The position numbers and the translations under genes were made by a program. Positions 51,575 to 60,031 of a DNA stretch of 64,000 nucleotides are shown here, piece after piece. The stretch's first letter is position 1. Each line of letters begins with the position of its first letter. Source of the stretch: Paenibacillus stellifer. GTDB taxonomy: Bacteria; Bacillota; Bacilli; Paenibacillales; Paenibacillaceae. A model generated the notes under the pieces. The model saw only the letters and a program-made list of their open reading frames with translations. It searched no databases and had not been told where the DNA came from. Location of the stretch: the NCBI RefSeq assembly GCF_000758685.1, contig NZ_CP009286.1:4995001-5059000 (forward strand), given 5' to 3'.

Positions 51575-53038
51575 TTAGGCCCCTTTGATTTGGGACTTCA
51601 GCCGGTCCAGAACGCGGTCCTTGCCAAGCAGGAAAATGGTCGCGTTGAGGTCGCGGCCGTGCATCTGTCCCGTAACGGCGACACGAATCGGCATGAAGAG
51701 CGCCTTGCCCTTATGTCCCGTCTCCTTCTGCACTTCCTTAATTAATGCCCCAATAACAGCCGGTGTAAACTCGGCGCTCGACTCCAGCTTGGCAAGAAAT
51801 GCAGCGAGCACTTCCGGCACCTGGCTTTCCGCCAGGATGGCCGCCGCCTCCGTGTCCAGCTCCAGATGAGTGCGGAAGAAAATCTCCGACAGATTCACAA
51901 TATCCGAAGCGGCTACCATTTGTTCCTGGTACAGAGCCACCAGGCTCTGCGCCCAATCACGCTGCTCTGCACTCAGCTCGGCAGGAAGTCTGCCCGCCTT
52001 CTGCAGATGAGGAATCGCCAGGTTCGCAATCCGCACCGGATCGGTATTCTTGATGTAATGATTATTCAGATGCGCCAGCTTGTTCGTATCGAACACCGCC
52101 GGGCTCTTCGAGAGCCGGTCAGGGTTGAAGATGGAGATCAGATCATCCTTGCTGAAGATTTCGTCCTCCCCTTCCGGCGACCAGCCGAGCAGGGCGATAT
52201 AGTTGAACAGCGCTTCCGGCAGATAGCCCAGATCATCATACTGCTCAATGAACTGGATGATGGACTCGTTGCGCTTGCTGAGCTTCTTGTGGTCTTCGCC
52301 AACGATCAGGGTCATATGCCCGAAGACCGGCGGCTCCCAGCCCAAAGCTTCATAGATCATGAGCTGGCGCGGCGTATTGGAGATATGATCCTCGCCCCGG
52401 AGCACATGGGAAATCTTCATCAGGTAGTCGTCGACAACAACGGCGAAGTTGTAGGTCGGAATACCGTCTTTCTTCACGATGACAAAATCGCCCATTTCCG
52501 TCGTCTGGAACGAAATCTGGCCTTTGACCATATCGTCGAACGTGTACGTCTTGTCATCCGGGACCCGGAAACGGATGCTGGCGACTCGCCCTTCCTGCTC
52601 ATAGGCAGCGCGCTGCTCTTCGGTCAGATTGCGGTGCTTGCCGGAATAACGCGGCGTTTCTCCGCGGGCCAACTGCTCTTCGCGTTCGGCTTCCAGCTCC
52701 TCTTCGGTGCAGTAACAGCGGTAGGCAAGACCGCGGTCGAGCAGATCCTGCCAGTAGATTTTATACAGGTCCAGACGCTCCGTCTGTCTGTAAGGGCCGT
52801 ATTCGCCACCGATATCAATGCTTTCGTCCCAATCCATACCCAGCCATTTCAAATACTTCAGCTGACTTTCTTCACCGCCGGCAATGTTGCGCTTCACGTC
52901 CGTATCCTCGATCCGGATAACGAACTCTCCGCCCCGGCTGCGGGCGAACAAATAGTTAAACAATGCCGTTCTCGCATTCCCGATATGTAAATGTCCTGTA
53001 GGGCTTGGCGCATAGCGCACACGGACTTGATCTCCCAT
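51575..53038 (-). CDS. gltX: Glutamyl-tRNA synthetase (probably non-discriminating)
   Basis: Charges tRNA-Glu (487 aa) and, in most Bacillales, also mischarges tRNA-Gln for later amidation. HIGH motif [12 protein letters not shown] near the start, second motif [19 protein letters not shown] and an anticodon-binding C-terminal half. A GGAGG site precedes the start. It lies between ispF and the T-box of cysE. Confidence 0.97.
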   Translation of the reverse strand: MGDQVRVRYAPSPTGHLHIGNARTALFNYLFARSRGGEFVIRIEDTDVKRNIAGGEESQLKYLKWLGMDWDESIDIGGEYGPYRQTERLDLYKIYWQDLLDRGLAYRCYCTEEELEAEREEQLARGETPRYSGKHRNLTEEQRAAYEQEGRVASIRFRVPDDKTYTFDDMVKGQISFQTTEMGDFVIVKKDGIPTYNFAVVVDDYLMKISHVLRGEDHISNTPRQLMIYEALGWEPPVFGHMTLIVGEDHKKLSKRNESIIQFIEQYDDLGYLPEALFNYIALLGWSPEGEDEIFSKDDLISIFNPDRLSKSPAVFDTNKLAHLNNHYIKNTDPVRIANLAIPHLQKAGRLPAELSAEQRDWAQSLVALYQEQMVAASDIVNLSEIFFRTHLELDTEAAAILAESQVPEVLAAFLAKLESSAEFTPAVIGALIKEVQKETGHKGKALFMPIRVAVTGQMHGRDLNATIFLLGKDRVLDRLKSQIKGA

Positions 53039-53088
53039 TTCGTTACCTCCGCTCTTTCATTTGCTAGTTCGGCTGATTTCTAGCCATC

Positions 53089-53577
53089 TCATGATGATAC
53101 CATATCCCGAAGCAGGCAGACAATAGATTGCGCTGCGATGCCTTCACCACGTCCGGTAAATCCAAGCTGCTCTGTCGTTGTCGCCTTGACGTTCACCAGG
53201 GAAGGCTCGGCTTCCAGTGCGCGGGCGATAATTTCGGTCATTTCCGGAATATAAGGAGCCATCTTCGGCTTCTGGGCGATGATTGTCGAATCGATATTGC
53301 CCAGACGATAACCGCGCTCTTTGGCCAGTCCCCACACATGCTCAAGCAGCTTCAGACTGTCGGCATCCTTGAAGGCCGGGTCCGTGTCCGGAAAATGCCG
53401 GCCGATATCCCCTAGACCCAGCGCGCCGAGAATGGCGTCGCTGATCGCGTGCAGCAGCACGTCCGCATCCGAGTGGCCCAGCAGCCCTTTTTCATAAGGA
53501 ATCGTTACTCCTCCAATAATGCACGGCCGGCCTTCCACCAGCTGATGTACATCAAACCCTTGTCCTACTGCGATCAT
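53089..53577 (-). CDS. ispF: 2-C-methyl-D-erythritol 2,4-cyclodiphosphate synthase
   Basis: MEP-pathway enzyme (162 aa; trimer). The metal ligands are in [14 protein letters not shown] and [13 protein letters not shown]; the C-terminal ligand region is [17 protein letters not shown]. It starts with ATGA overlapping the ispD stop by 4 nt, which couples their translation. Gene order ispD-ispF-gltX is conserved in Bacillales. Confidence 0.96.
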   Translation of the reverse strand: MIAVGQGFDVHQLVEGRPCIIGGVTIPYEKGLLGHSDADVLLHAISDAILGALGLGDIGRHFPDTDPAFKDADSLKLLEHVWGLAKERGYRLGNIDSTIIAQKPKMAPYIPEMTEIIARALEAEPSLVNVKATTTEQLGFTGRGEGIAAQSIVCLLRDMVSS

Positions 53578-54272
53578 AGTTGTCCCTCTCTCCCGAATGT
53601 TTCAATGAATTCTGCATAGGCCAGGTCGTCCGGCGTCGTGATCTTGATGTTGGTATAGCTGCCTTCCACCACCGCAACCGGCATGCCAGCCCGTTCGGCC
53701 AGACTGGAATCGTCGGTTCCCAGGAACCCGTCCCGCTCCGCCGCTTCATAGGCTTGCTTCAACCGGGACAACCGGAAGGTCTGCGGTGTCTGAATCGCCC
53801 ACAGCGTGCGCCGGTCCGGCGTGGCGGTTACCAGTCCTTCTCCGCTCACCTGCTTGATCGTATCCTTCACCGGAACGGCCAGCACCGAAGCCCCCGTCCG
53901 CTTCGCTTCTTCATAACAAGCCTCGATATCGCGGGACCTGACGAATGGACGGACTCCGTCATGAACCATTACCCACTCCGAGTCCAGCCGCCCCAGTCCC
54001 TTGTAGACCGAATGCTGACGCTCCGCACCGCCGGTAACTACAGCCTTCAGCTTCGTGATTCCGTACTCCTCCGCCCATTTACGGCAGCGTTCCACATCCT
54101 CGGCCCCGGTTACGAGCACGATCTCCGAAATTAAGGGATGCTGCTGGAAGATCTCCAGCGTATGCACGATGATCGGCCTGCCCCGAAGCAGCAAATACTG
54201 CTTGCTCTCCTCAGTCCCCATCCGCGTTCCTCTGCCTGCCGCCACAATGACGACGCCGACACTTTCCGCCAT
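53574..54272 (-). CDS. ispD: 2-C-methyl-D-erythritol 4-phosphate cytidylyltransferase
   Basis: MEP-pathway enzyme making CDP-methylerythritol (232 aa). CTP-binding [35 protein letters not shown] and [10 protein letters not shown] motifs are present. ATG 54272 has AGGAG 9 nt before; the frame extends to 54335 without support. Its promoter lies 35-60 nt upstream. Confidence 0.96.
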   Translation of the reverse strand: MAESVGVVIVAAGRGTRMGTEESKQYLLLRGRPIIVHTLEIFQQHPLISEIVLVTGAEDVERCRKWAEEYGITKLKAVVTGGAERQHSVYKGLGRLDSEWVMVHDGVRPFVRSRDIEACYEEAKRTGASVLAVPVKDTIKQVSGEGLVTATPDRRTLWAIQTPQTFRLSRLKQAYEAAERDGFLGTDDSSLAERAGMPVAVVEGSYTNIKITTPDDLAYAEFIETFGREGQL

Positions 54273-54306
54273 CTTCAACTGCTCCTGTCCTTTGACGTAT
54301 ATCCCC

Positions 54307-54335
54307 ATCATATCGCGTTTATTCGTCATTTCCAA
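54307..54335 (-). promoter_or_regulatory. ispD promoter (sigma-A)
   Basis: TTGGAA (54330-54335), 17-nt spacer, TATGAT (54307-54312), giving a leader of about 27 nt. The rest of the 256-nt gap to yacL holds a terminator and no gene. Confidence 0.7.
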
Positions 54336-54483
54336 GGTGGCGGCTCAATTCGAAGTCCCGAAAAGGCGGTTGGCAGCCGCTGACGATCTGATCGAAGAAG
54401 CTGCCGAATCCCTCTCTAGCGGCCGTTTGTCTTGCAATATCAGGAAGCCGAGGCTTTGAGGTTAATACTTTCAGATATTATAA

Positions 54484-54523
54484 GAAAAAAGGGCGCCGAA
54501 CGGCTCTTCCGTTCGAACGCCCT
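54484..54523 (-). terminator. yacL terminator
   Basis: Minus-strand AGGGCGTTCGAACGG / CCGTTCGGCGCCCT-type stem (one asymmetry) with loop AAGAG, followed by TTTTTTCTTAT, 6 nt after the yacL stop. Confidence 0.85.
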
Positions 54524-54528
54524 GAAGG

Positions 54529-55617
54529 TTACTGCGCCTTCTCCAGAAGCTTCGGCTTGGCGAATATCATCCGGCCCGCGGATGTCTGAAGTACGCTTGT
54601 TACGAGAACTTCCATTGTGCTGCCGATGAACTCGCGTCCGCCTTCCACGACGATCATCGTGCCGTCATCCAGGTAAGCGACGCCTTGTCCATGTTCCTTG
54701 CCGTCCTTGATGACCTGGACGATAATCTCCTCGCCCGGAAGCACCACCGGCTTTACCGCATTGGCCAAATCGTTGATGTTCAGTACCGATACGCCCTGAA
54801 GCTCGCATACCTTATTCAGGTTGAAATCGTTCGTGACCACCTTGCCGTGCAGCACCTTCGCCAGCTTGACCAGCTTGCTGTCCACCTCGGAAATCTCCTC
54901 GAAATCCCCTTCGTAGATCAGCACTTTGACATCCAGCTCTTTTTGGATTTTATTGAGAATATCCAGCCCACGCCGGCCTCTGTTGCGTTTCAGCAGATCG
55001 GATGAATCGGCAATATGCTGCAGTTCCTCCAGAACGAATTCGGGAATGACGATCGTTCCCTCGATGAAGCCGGTCTTGCAAATATCCGCGATCCTTCCGT
55101 CAATAATGACGCTGGTGTCGAGGATTTTGTGCTCTTCAGGCACCGGTCCCTCAGGCTCCGCCGTCCCTCCAAAACGTCCGGTTGCCCATAACGCGCCGAG
55201 CTCTGCTCTCTTCTCCAGGCCGATTCTAAGGCCAAGATACCCGAGACCCGCCGTCAGCGGCACCTGCAGCAGTTGGCCCGCCTTGCCGAGCCAGGCCATG
55301 CTGGGGTAGATCAGCAGTGACAGCAGCAGTCCGCCCAGCAGTCCGGCCGCCGCGGCCGCCAGCTCTCCCATCGGCATTCCGGAACAGTACCGCGCCGCCG
55401 ACTGCAATTTCGTTCCCGCCCAATCTGCGCACAAACCCGCCGCTAACAAAAAAATAAGGGCACCGAGCACCGAAAAGCAAAATCCGCCCGAAACGGGAAG
55501 GCTGTTCTCCAGCCGGAGCATTCCCTCCGGGAAATCCCGCATGGCGGCGTGATACAGGGAATAGCCGGCCAGGCCTCCGCATAACGCGGCAAATAATAAC
55601 ATCCACTTCTTCCACAT
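54529..55617 (-). CDS. yacL: PIN/TRAM-domain membrane protein YacL
   Basis: Conserved in Bacillales; role unproven, possibly an RNA-acting membrane-tethered PIN protein. The 362-aa product has four hydrophobic segments in residues 1-150, a PIN domain starting ILDTSVIIDGRIADI (its Asp as metal ligands) and a C-terminal TRAM-like domain (YLDDGTMIVVEGGREFIG). AAAGGAGG is 10 nt before the ATG at 55617; the frame is open to 55821 but unsupported. Its leader resembles that of pssA. Confidence 0.9.
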   Translation of the reverse strand: MWKKWMLLFAALCGGLAGYSLYHAAMRDFPEGMLRLENSLPVSGGFCFSVLGALIFLLAAGLCADWAGTKLQSAARYCSGMPMGELAAAAAGLLGGLLLSLLIYPSMAWLGKAGQLLQVPLTAGLGYLGLRIGLEKRAELGALWATGRFGGTAEPEGPVPEEHKILDTSVIIDGRIADICKTGFIEGTIVIPEFVLEELQHIADSSDLLKRNRGRRGLDILNKIQKELDVKVLIYEGDFEEISEVDSKLVKLAKVLHGKVVTNDFNLNKVCELQGVSVLNINDLANAVKPVVLPGEEIIVQVIKDGKEHGQGVAYLDDGTMIVVEGGREFIGSTMEVLVTSVLQTSAGRMIFAKPKLLEKAQ

Positions 55618-55644
55618 GGTTGACGCACCTCCTTTAATCTCACG

Positions 55645-55772
55645 CTCTATCCTGAAATCACGATATCCTGACAAGGACCGTGTTATGGGAGCCTCGAAAT
55701 GGCAGGGCCAAATTGAGGTCCTTCCCTGACATCTCATCTTCTGATGGCGCCGCGCAGGGCGGCATAGATGCC
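55645..55772 (-). ncRNA. Structured leader upstream of yacL, related to the pssA leader
   Basis: Four consecutive hairpins on the minus strand: A 55772-55761, B 55759-55724, C 55722-55687, D 55682-55659, then ATTTCAGGATAGAG (55658-55645). The same order and the same 14-nt motif occur before pssA. Pairing differs in bases but is kept. No known riboswitch is recognised. Confidence 0.55.
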
Positions 55773-55875
55773 TATCTCCAGTATGTTCCAAATTTTCGCG
55801 CCGTAATCGTGAGCCGTTCACATTTTTTATGGACAGGGAACGCGGGAAATCATGGTTTTGCGGCCTTTTGTCCGA

Positions 55876-55905
55876 TTGAAAAAAAGCCTTGGCGTGACAT
55901 ATAAT
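55876..55905 (+). promoter_or_regulatory. Promoter for the small protein at 55941
   Basis: TTGAAA (55876-55881), 18-nt spacer, TATAAT (55900-55905), giving a leader of about 30 nt on the plus strand. Confidence 0.75.
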
Positions 55906-55940
55906 GAACTCAATCTAGGAAGAAACGGAGGGAATGGAAC

Positions 55941-56336
55941 ATGAGCGCACCCAGTTTGCAGGCTTTCCAGGATCAAGTCTCCGAATTGCTGCTTAGACAC
56001 CGCAGTCTTCTGGACGTGCTGTCCAAGAACGGCCAGAGCAGCGCCTCGGTCAACCGCGCCGTCGTTAAGGCGATCACGGAATGCGGATGTATCGAGCTTC
56101 ACGCAACCAAGCAGATCTTCGAATCCGGTGTAAGCCTCGAACAAGCGAAGGAAAATGCAGGAACCCACGTGCACGGAGAATTATGCGAGAACTGCCGGGA
56201 GGTCATCGCGGCTGAGCTTGGAAGGGAATTGTTCTATATGTCGGCGCTGTGCAATCTGCTCGGCATCAATATGGACGAGGTTATCAAAAGCGAATCCCAG
56301 AAATGCGCAACGCTCGGGCTGTTCAATCTGTCATAG
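55941..56336 (+). CDS. Conserved Firmicute protein of unknown function with Cys motifs
   Basis: 131-aa soluble protein, mainly helical, on the strand opposite to its neighbours. CxC (ECGCIEL) at about 48-52 and CENC (LCENCREV) at about 81-87 suggest a metal site, although no family function is known to me; I think similar Paenibacillus proteins are annotated as DUF1573-type, which I cannot verify. GGAGGG is 8 nt before the ATG and a good promoter lies upstream, so it is likely real. It is between pssA and yacL. Confidence 0.85.
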   Translation: MSAPSLQAFQDQVSELLLRHRSLLDVLSKNGQSSASVNRAVVKAITECGCIELHATKQIFESGVSLEQAKENAGTHVHGELCENCREVIAAELGRELFYMSALCNLLGINMDEVIKSESQKCATLGLFNLS

Positions 56337-56363
56337 CAGGGCGTTCATTCCTTATATTTTGGC

Positions 56364-56409
56364 AAAAAAAGAGCCGGTCTTCCTCCGCATCAGCGGGGGA
56401 GACCGGCTC
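56364..56409 (-). terminator. pssA terminator
   Basis: Arms 56371-56388 and 56393-56409 give a stem of about 17 pairs (GAGCCGGTCT / AGACCGGCTC outer part) with loop TGAT. On the minus strand it ends in seven U. On the plus strand it also lies after the small gene and may serve both. Confidence 0.85.
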
Positions 56410-56432
56410 TGCCTGTATTTGCGGACAGCGTA

Positions 56433-57173
56433 TCAGCCGTTCTTGGAGTGGTACATCTCATCATCCTGGCGTCTTCTGCTGCGGCCCCGGCGGCGTCTGG
56501 CCGTCAGGCGGTCGACATTCTGCTTAAAGCCATACAGTGCATAAAGTGCAAGCAAGACAAAGATCATCTTGGAGATCTGTTCCGGGAACATCACGGCGAC
56601 CGCGACCGCGATCACAATGACGATCGGAGCTCCGACAATCGCCTTTTTGGGCAGTCCGACTTTCTTGAAGTTCGGATATTTCACCGTGCTGACCATCAGG
56701 TAAGAAAGCAGCAGCGAAGCAATAATCATGTAGACCGGAGACACATCTTTATGGAACAGGGCCAAGGTCGCCAGCACTCCGCCAGCAGCCGGAATCGGCA
56801 GACCGACAAAGTAACCGGGGATGCCCGGTTGAACGTTAAAACGGGCCAGGCGAAGCGCTCCGAACACCGGGAAGATGGCGGTAACGGACCAAGCCAGGGC
56901 GTTATGAAGATCATGCAGACTGCTGATATACATAATGAGAGCAGGTGCGACACCGAAAGAAACGACATCAGACAGCGAGTCCAGCTCTTTGCCAAATTCG
57001 CTTTCTGCGCCCAATGCACGGGCAACGCGGCCGTCAAGTCCGTCAGCCAGCATAGCGATTATGACGAGAATCGCCGCCATGCCGATCTTGCCGTCGAGTG
57101 CCATCATAATCCCGAACATGCCGAGCAGCAGATTTCCGAGTGTGAACAGACTCGGAAGTGATTTTTGTATCAT
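56433..57173 (-). CDS. pssA: CDP-diacylglycerol-serine O-phosphatidyltransferase
   Basis: Makes phosphatidylserine, the precursor of phosphatidylethanolamine, in the membrane. The 246-aa protein has about eight hydrophobic segments, and the CDP-alcohol transferase signature DGxxARxxxxxxxxGxxxDxxxD is ADGLDGRVARAL with FGKELDSLSD. The C-terminus is Arg-rich (TARRRRGRSRRRQ). The start at 57173 has AGAGGTGA 5 nt upstream. It lies downstream of disA with a structured leader. Confidence 0.94.
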   Translation of the reverse strand: MIQKSLPSLFTLGNLLLGMFGIMMALDGKIGMAAILVIIAMLADGLDGRVARALGAESEFGKELDSLSDVVSFGVAPALIMYISSLHDLHNALAWSVTAIFPVFGALRLARFNVQPGIPGYFVGLPIPAAGGVLATLALFHKDVSPVYMIIASLLLSYLMVSTVKYPNFKKVGLPKKAIVGAPIVIVIAVAVAVMFPEQISKMIFVLLALYALYGFKQNVDRLTARRRRGRSRRRQDDEMYHSKNG

Positions 57174-57183
57174 TTCGTCACCT

Positions 57184-57326
57184 CTATCCTGAAATAACCG
57201 TGCCCACATTACGAGCCCAGTTATGAGAACCTTCATCCAGGCTTAGCCCAATCGAAGGCTCCCTTGCCACTTCATCATTCCATGACGCTTGGCAAGCGGT
57301 ACGGAAGTTTCGGTAGGCCGTACCTA
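57184..57326 (-). ncRNA. Structured leader upstream of pssA, related to the yacL leader
   Basis: Four hairpins on the minus strand: A 57326-57300 (GGTACGG/CCGTACC), B 57298-57265 (CTTGCC/GGCAAG), C 57263-57229 (8 bp), D 57226-57196 (ATAAC/GTTAT with GCTC/GGGC), then ATTTCAGGATAGAG ending 10 nt before the start, where its last bases form part of the ribosome site. Confidence 0.6.
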
Positions 57327-57360
57327 ACAACGACTCCAACATTACGTGATTGTATGTTAT

Positions 57361-58434
57361 TTACATTTGTCTGTCAATAAGAACTTGCTTCTGCAGCCGT
57401 TTCAGTCCATCCTGAATGCCCCGCGCCCGGGCTTCGCCGATTCCGTCCACTTCATCAAGCTCCGCAATGCTGGCTGTCATGAGATTCGGAAGCATTTCGA
57501 ACCGCTCCACCAGGTTGTGGATAATGACGTTGGGCAGACGCGGAATCTTGTTCAGCAGCCGGTAACCACGGGGAGTGACCGGTTCCTCGGAAGCGACGGC
57601 ACTCGCCGAGAACCCAAGCAGTTTCGCGATATGATTGTCGTCCATCAGCTCCTCGTCGCTCGAACGCTTCAAGCCGGAAATAATATCGCGGATTTTGTCC
57701 TCTTCCTCTTCCCTTGCATAGTCTCTGTACAAAAGCCATGCTTCTTCCTCGGTATTCCCCACCAGCTCTTCCATCTGCATGCTGATCAGGCGGCCTTCGT
57801 TGCCGAGCTCGGTGATATAGCGTTTGATCTCCGTTTTGATCCGCAGCACCATCTCCACCCGCTGAATAACGCCGACCACTTCCGGCACCGTCACGATGCC
57901 TTCGTATTCCGAAGCCGACAGGTTGGTCAGTGATTGGGTAAGCACGGCCTTGTATTTTTCCAGCGTCTGAATCGCCTGGTTCGCCTTCGTCAAGATCACG
58001 CCGATGTCCTTCAGCGCATAACGGATGGATCCTTGATACAGTGTTATAATATTCCGCCGCTGAGAAATGGAGACAACCAGCTTGCCGGTCTGCTTGGCGA
58101 CACGTTCGGCCGTCCGGTGGCGGATACCCGTTTCAATCGACGAGATGGACGGGTCCGGGATGAGCTGGGTGTTGGCGTACAGAATCCGCTTGAGATCCTC
58201 GCTCAGAATAATGGCTCCATCCATTTTAGCCAGCTCATACAGATAGTTCGGCGAGAAATCGCAGTTGATGGAGAACCCTCCATCCACCACTTCCATCACC
58301 TCGGGGCTGTAGCCTACGACAATCAGCGCGCCCGTCTTGGCCCGCAGCACATTTTCCAATCCATCACGGAACGATGTGCCCGGAGCCGCAAGCCTGAGCA
58401 GGTCATTCATATTTTCCGGTTGTTGGTCCTTCAT
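57361..58434 (-). CDS. disA: DNA integrity scanning protein DisA (c-di-AMP synthase)
   Basis: Diadenylate cyclase that pauses at recombination intermediates and makes c-di-AMP. The 357-aa protein has a DAC domain with DGA at 72-74 and RHRTAER at 105-111, a helical linker, and a C-terminal HhH domain ([30 protein letters not shown]) for branched DNA. It follows radA by 11 nt. Confidence 0.97.
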   Translation of the reverse strand: MKDQQPENMNDLLRLAAPGTSFRDGLENVLRAKTGALIVVGYSPEVMEVVDGGFSINCDFSPNYLYELAKMDGAIILSEDLKRILYANTQLIPDPSISSIETGIRHRTAERVAKQTGKLVVSISQRRNIITLYQGSIRYALKDIGVILTKANQAIQTLEKYKAVLTQSLTNLSASEYEGIVTVPEVVGVIQRVEMVLRIKTEIKRYITELGNEGRLISMQMEELVGNTEEEAWLLYRDYAREEEEDKIRDIISGLKRSSDEELMDDNHIAKLLGFSASAVASEEPVTPRGYRLLNKIPRLPNVIIHNLVERFEMLPNLMTASIAELDEVDGIGEARARGIQDGLKRLQKQVLIDRQM

Positions 58435-58445
58435 CTCTCTGCCCC

Positions 58446-59816
58446 CTAATCTAACGCGACCGCTAATGCGTCTGCTACAGAATTAACCCCGATAATCTCG
58501 ATGTCCTTCGGCTGCTTCCAGCCCTTCAGACTCTTCTCAGGCATGATTACTCGGCGGAAGCCCAGCTTCGCCGCCTCCTTGACCCGCGTCTCGGAACGCG
58601 AGACACCTCTCACCTCGCCGGTCAGCCCCACCTCGCCGAAGAACACGTCATACGGCTTGGTCGGAATATCCCGGAAGCTGGAAGCAATGCTGACGGCTAC
58701 CGCCAGATCGATGGCCGGTTCGTCCAGCTTGACTCCGCCTGCCACGTTAAGATAGGCATCCTGATTCTGCAGGAACATGCCCATCCGCTTCTCCAGAACC
58801 GCGATAATAAGCGCCATTCGCTGGTTGTCGAGCCCCGTCGACATGCGGCGCGGAGAAGGAAAATGCGTGGCGGCGACCAGTGCCTGAAGCTCAACCAGCA
58901 CCGGCCGGGTGCCTTCCATGCTCGCTACCACCGTGGAACCGGCCACGCCGAGCGGGCGCTCGGACAAGAATAGCTCGGACGGATTCTCCACCTCGGAGAG
59001 CCCGATCTCGCCCATCTCGAAGATTCCAATTTCATTGGTGGAGCCGAACCGGTTCTTGACGGCCCGCAGCAGGCGGTACGTATGATGCCGCTCCCCCTCG
59101 AAATACAGCACGCAATCCACCATATGCTCCAGCATTCGGGGACCGGCGATGGCACCTTCCTTCGTGACGTGGCCCACAAGAACTGTCGCGATTCCGCGAA
59201 TTTTGGCGATCCGCATAAATCTTGTCGTACATTCGCGAACCTGCGATACACTGCCCGGTGCGCTTGTCACTTCCGGCAGAAATACCGTCTGTATGGAGTC
59301 GATGACGAGAAACTGCGGCTGAATGGCCTCAATCGCTTCTTCAATAGACTCCATATTGGTCTCGCACAGCACATACAGCTCGGAGGACAGCGCCCCAAGA
59401 CGGTCGGCACGAAGCCGGGTCTGACGCACCGATTCCTCTCCCGAGATATACAGCACTCTTAGTCCCTGCGTGGTCAGTGCATGCGAGGTCTGCAGCAGCA
59501 GGGTCGATTTGCCGATACCAGGGTCCCCGCCTACCAATACCAGCGAACCCGGCACGATTCCGCCGCCGAGAACGCGGTTGAGCTCGCCGATTCCCGTCAA
59601 AATACGCGGCTCCTGATCACTTTCTATATTTATGATGGACTGGGGTTTTTCTTTACTATGAAAAACAGGGCCGCCGTTCATCCCTTGAGTCTTGACTACG
59701 CTTTCTGTTTCTTCAACCATGCTGTTCCAAGCCTGGCAGCCCGGGCATTTGCCGAGCCACTTCGGCGACTCATAACCGCACTCGGTGCAGTAAAACTTCG
59801 TTTTGGTCTTAGCCAT
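58446..59816 (-). CDS. radA: DNA repair protein RadA
   Basis: RecA-like branch-migration ATPase (456 aa), partner of DisA. Zinc finger Cys10, Cys13, Cys24, Cys27, Walker [11 protein letters not shown] at about 96-105, the RadA-specific [13 protein letters not shown] motif, and a C-terminal Lon-protease-like domain. The start at 59816 has GAAGGAGA 4-5 nt upstream. It forms an operon with disA. Confidence 0.97.
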   Translation of the reverse strand: MAKTKTKFYCTECGYESPKWLGKCPGCQAWNSMVEETESVVKTQGMNGGPVFHSKEKPQSIINIESDQEPRILTGIGELNRVLGGGIVPGSLVLVGGDPGIGKSTLLLQTSHALTTQGLRVLYISGEESVRQTRLRADRLGALSSELYVLCETNMESIEEAIEAIQPQFLVIDSIQTVFLPEVTSAPGSVSQVRECTTRFMRIAKIRGIATVLVGHVTKEGAIAGPRMLEHMVDCVLYFEGERHHTYRLLRAVKNRFGSTNEIGIFEMGEIGLSEVENPSELFLSERPLGVAGSTVVASMEGTRPVLVELQALVAATHFPSPRRMSTGLDNQRMALIIAVLEKRMGMFLQNQDAYLNVAGGVKLDEPAIDLAVAVSIASSFRDIPTKPYDVFFGEVGLTGEVRGVSRSETRVKEAAKLGFRRVIMPEKSLKGWKQPKDIEIIGVNSVADALAVALD

Positions 59817-59951
59817 AACTTCTCCTTCGGACAAATGTACCCTGAATGCCATTTATTAAAAAACGTGGATATTTAGCTTCCAATAAAAGTTTACCATTTA
59901 AAGAAGTGGAGCGAAAGAGCAAGAACCTCTTGGAATGAGCGAAATGCATGC

Positions 59952-59990
59952 AAAAAAAGAGAGCCGCTTCCGTACAGGAAGCTGGCTCTC
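59952..59990 (-). terminator. clpC terminator
   Basis: Minus-strand stem GAGAGCC-(A)-GCTTCC / GGAAGC-GGCTCTC with a small loop, followed by seven T and then GCATG, 42 nt after the clpC stop. It closes the ctsR-mcsA-mcsB-clpC operon before radA. Confidence 0.9.
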
Positions 59991-60031
59991 TTGCTCTGAT
60001 GCTGTGGCCTTATTGCAGGCCAAGCAGCTGT

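Noticed and set aside
55645..55658. ATTTCAGGATAGAG as a sporulation or ECF sigma -10 box
   Set aside because: At pssA the same motif ends 10 nt before the start codon and overlaps the ribosome site, so transcription could not begin downstream of it and still make a normal leader; no shared -35 is seen.
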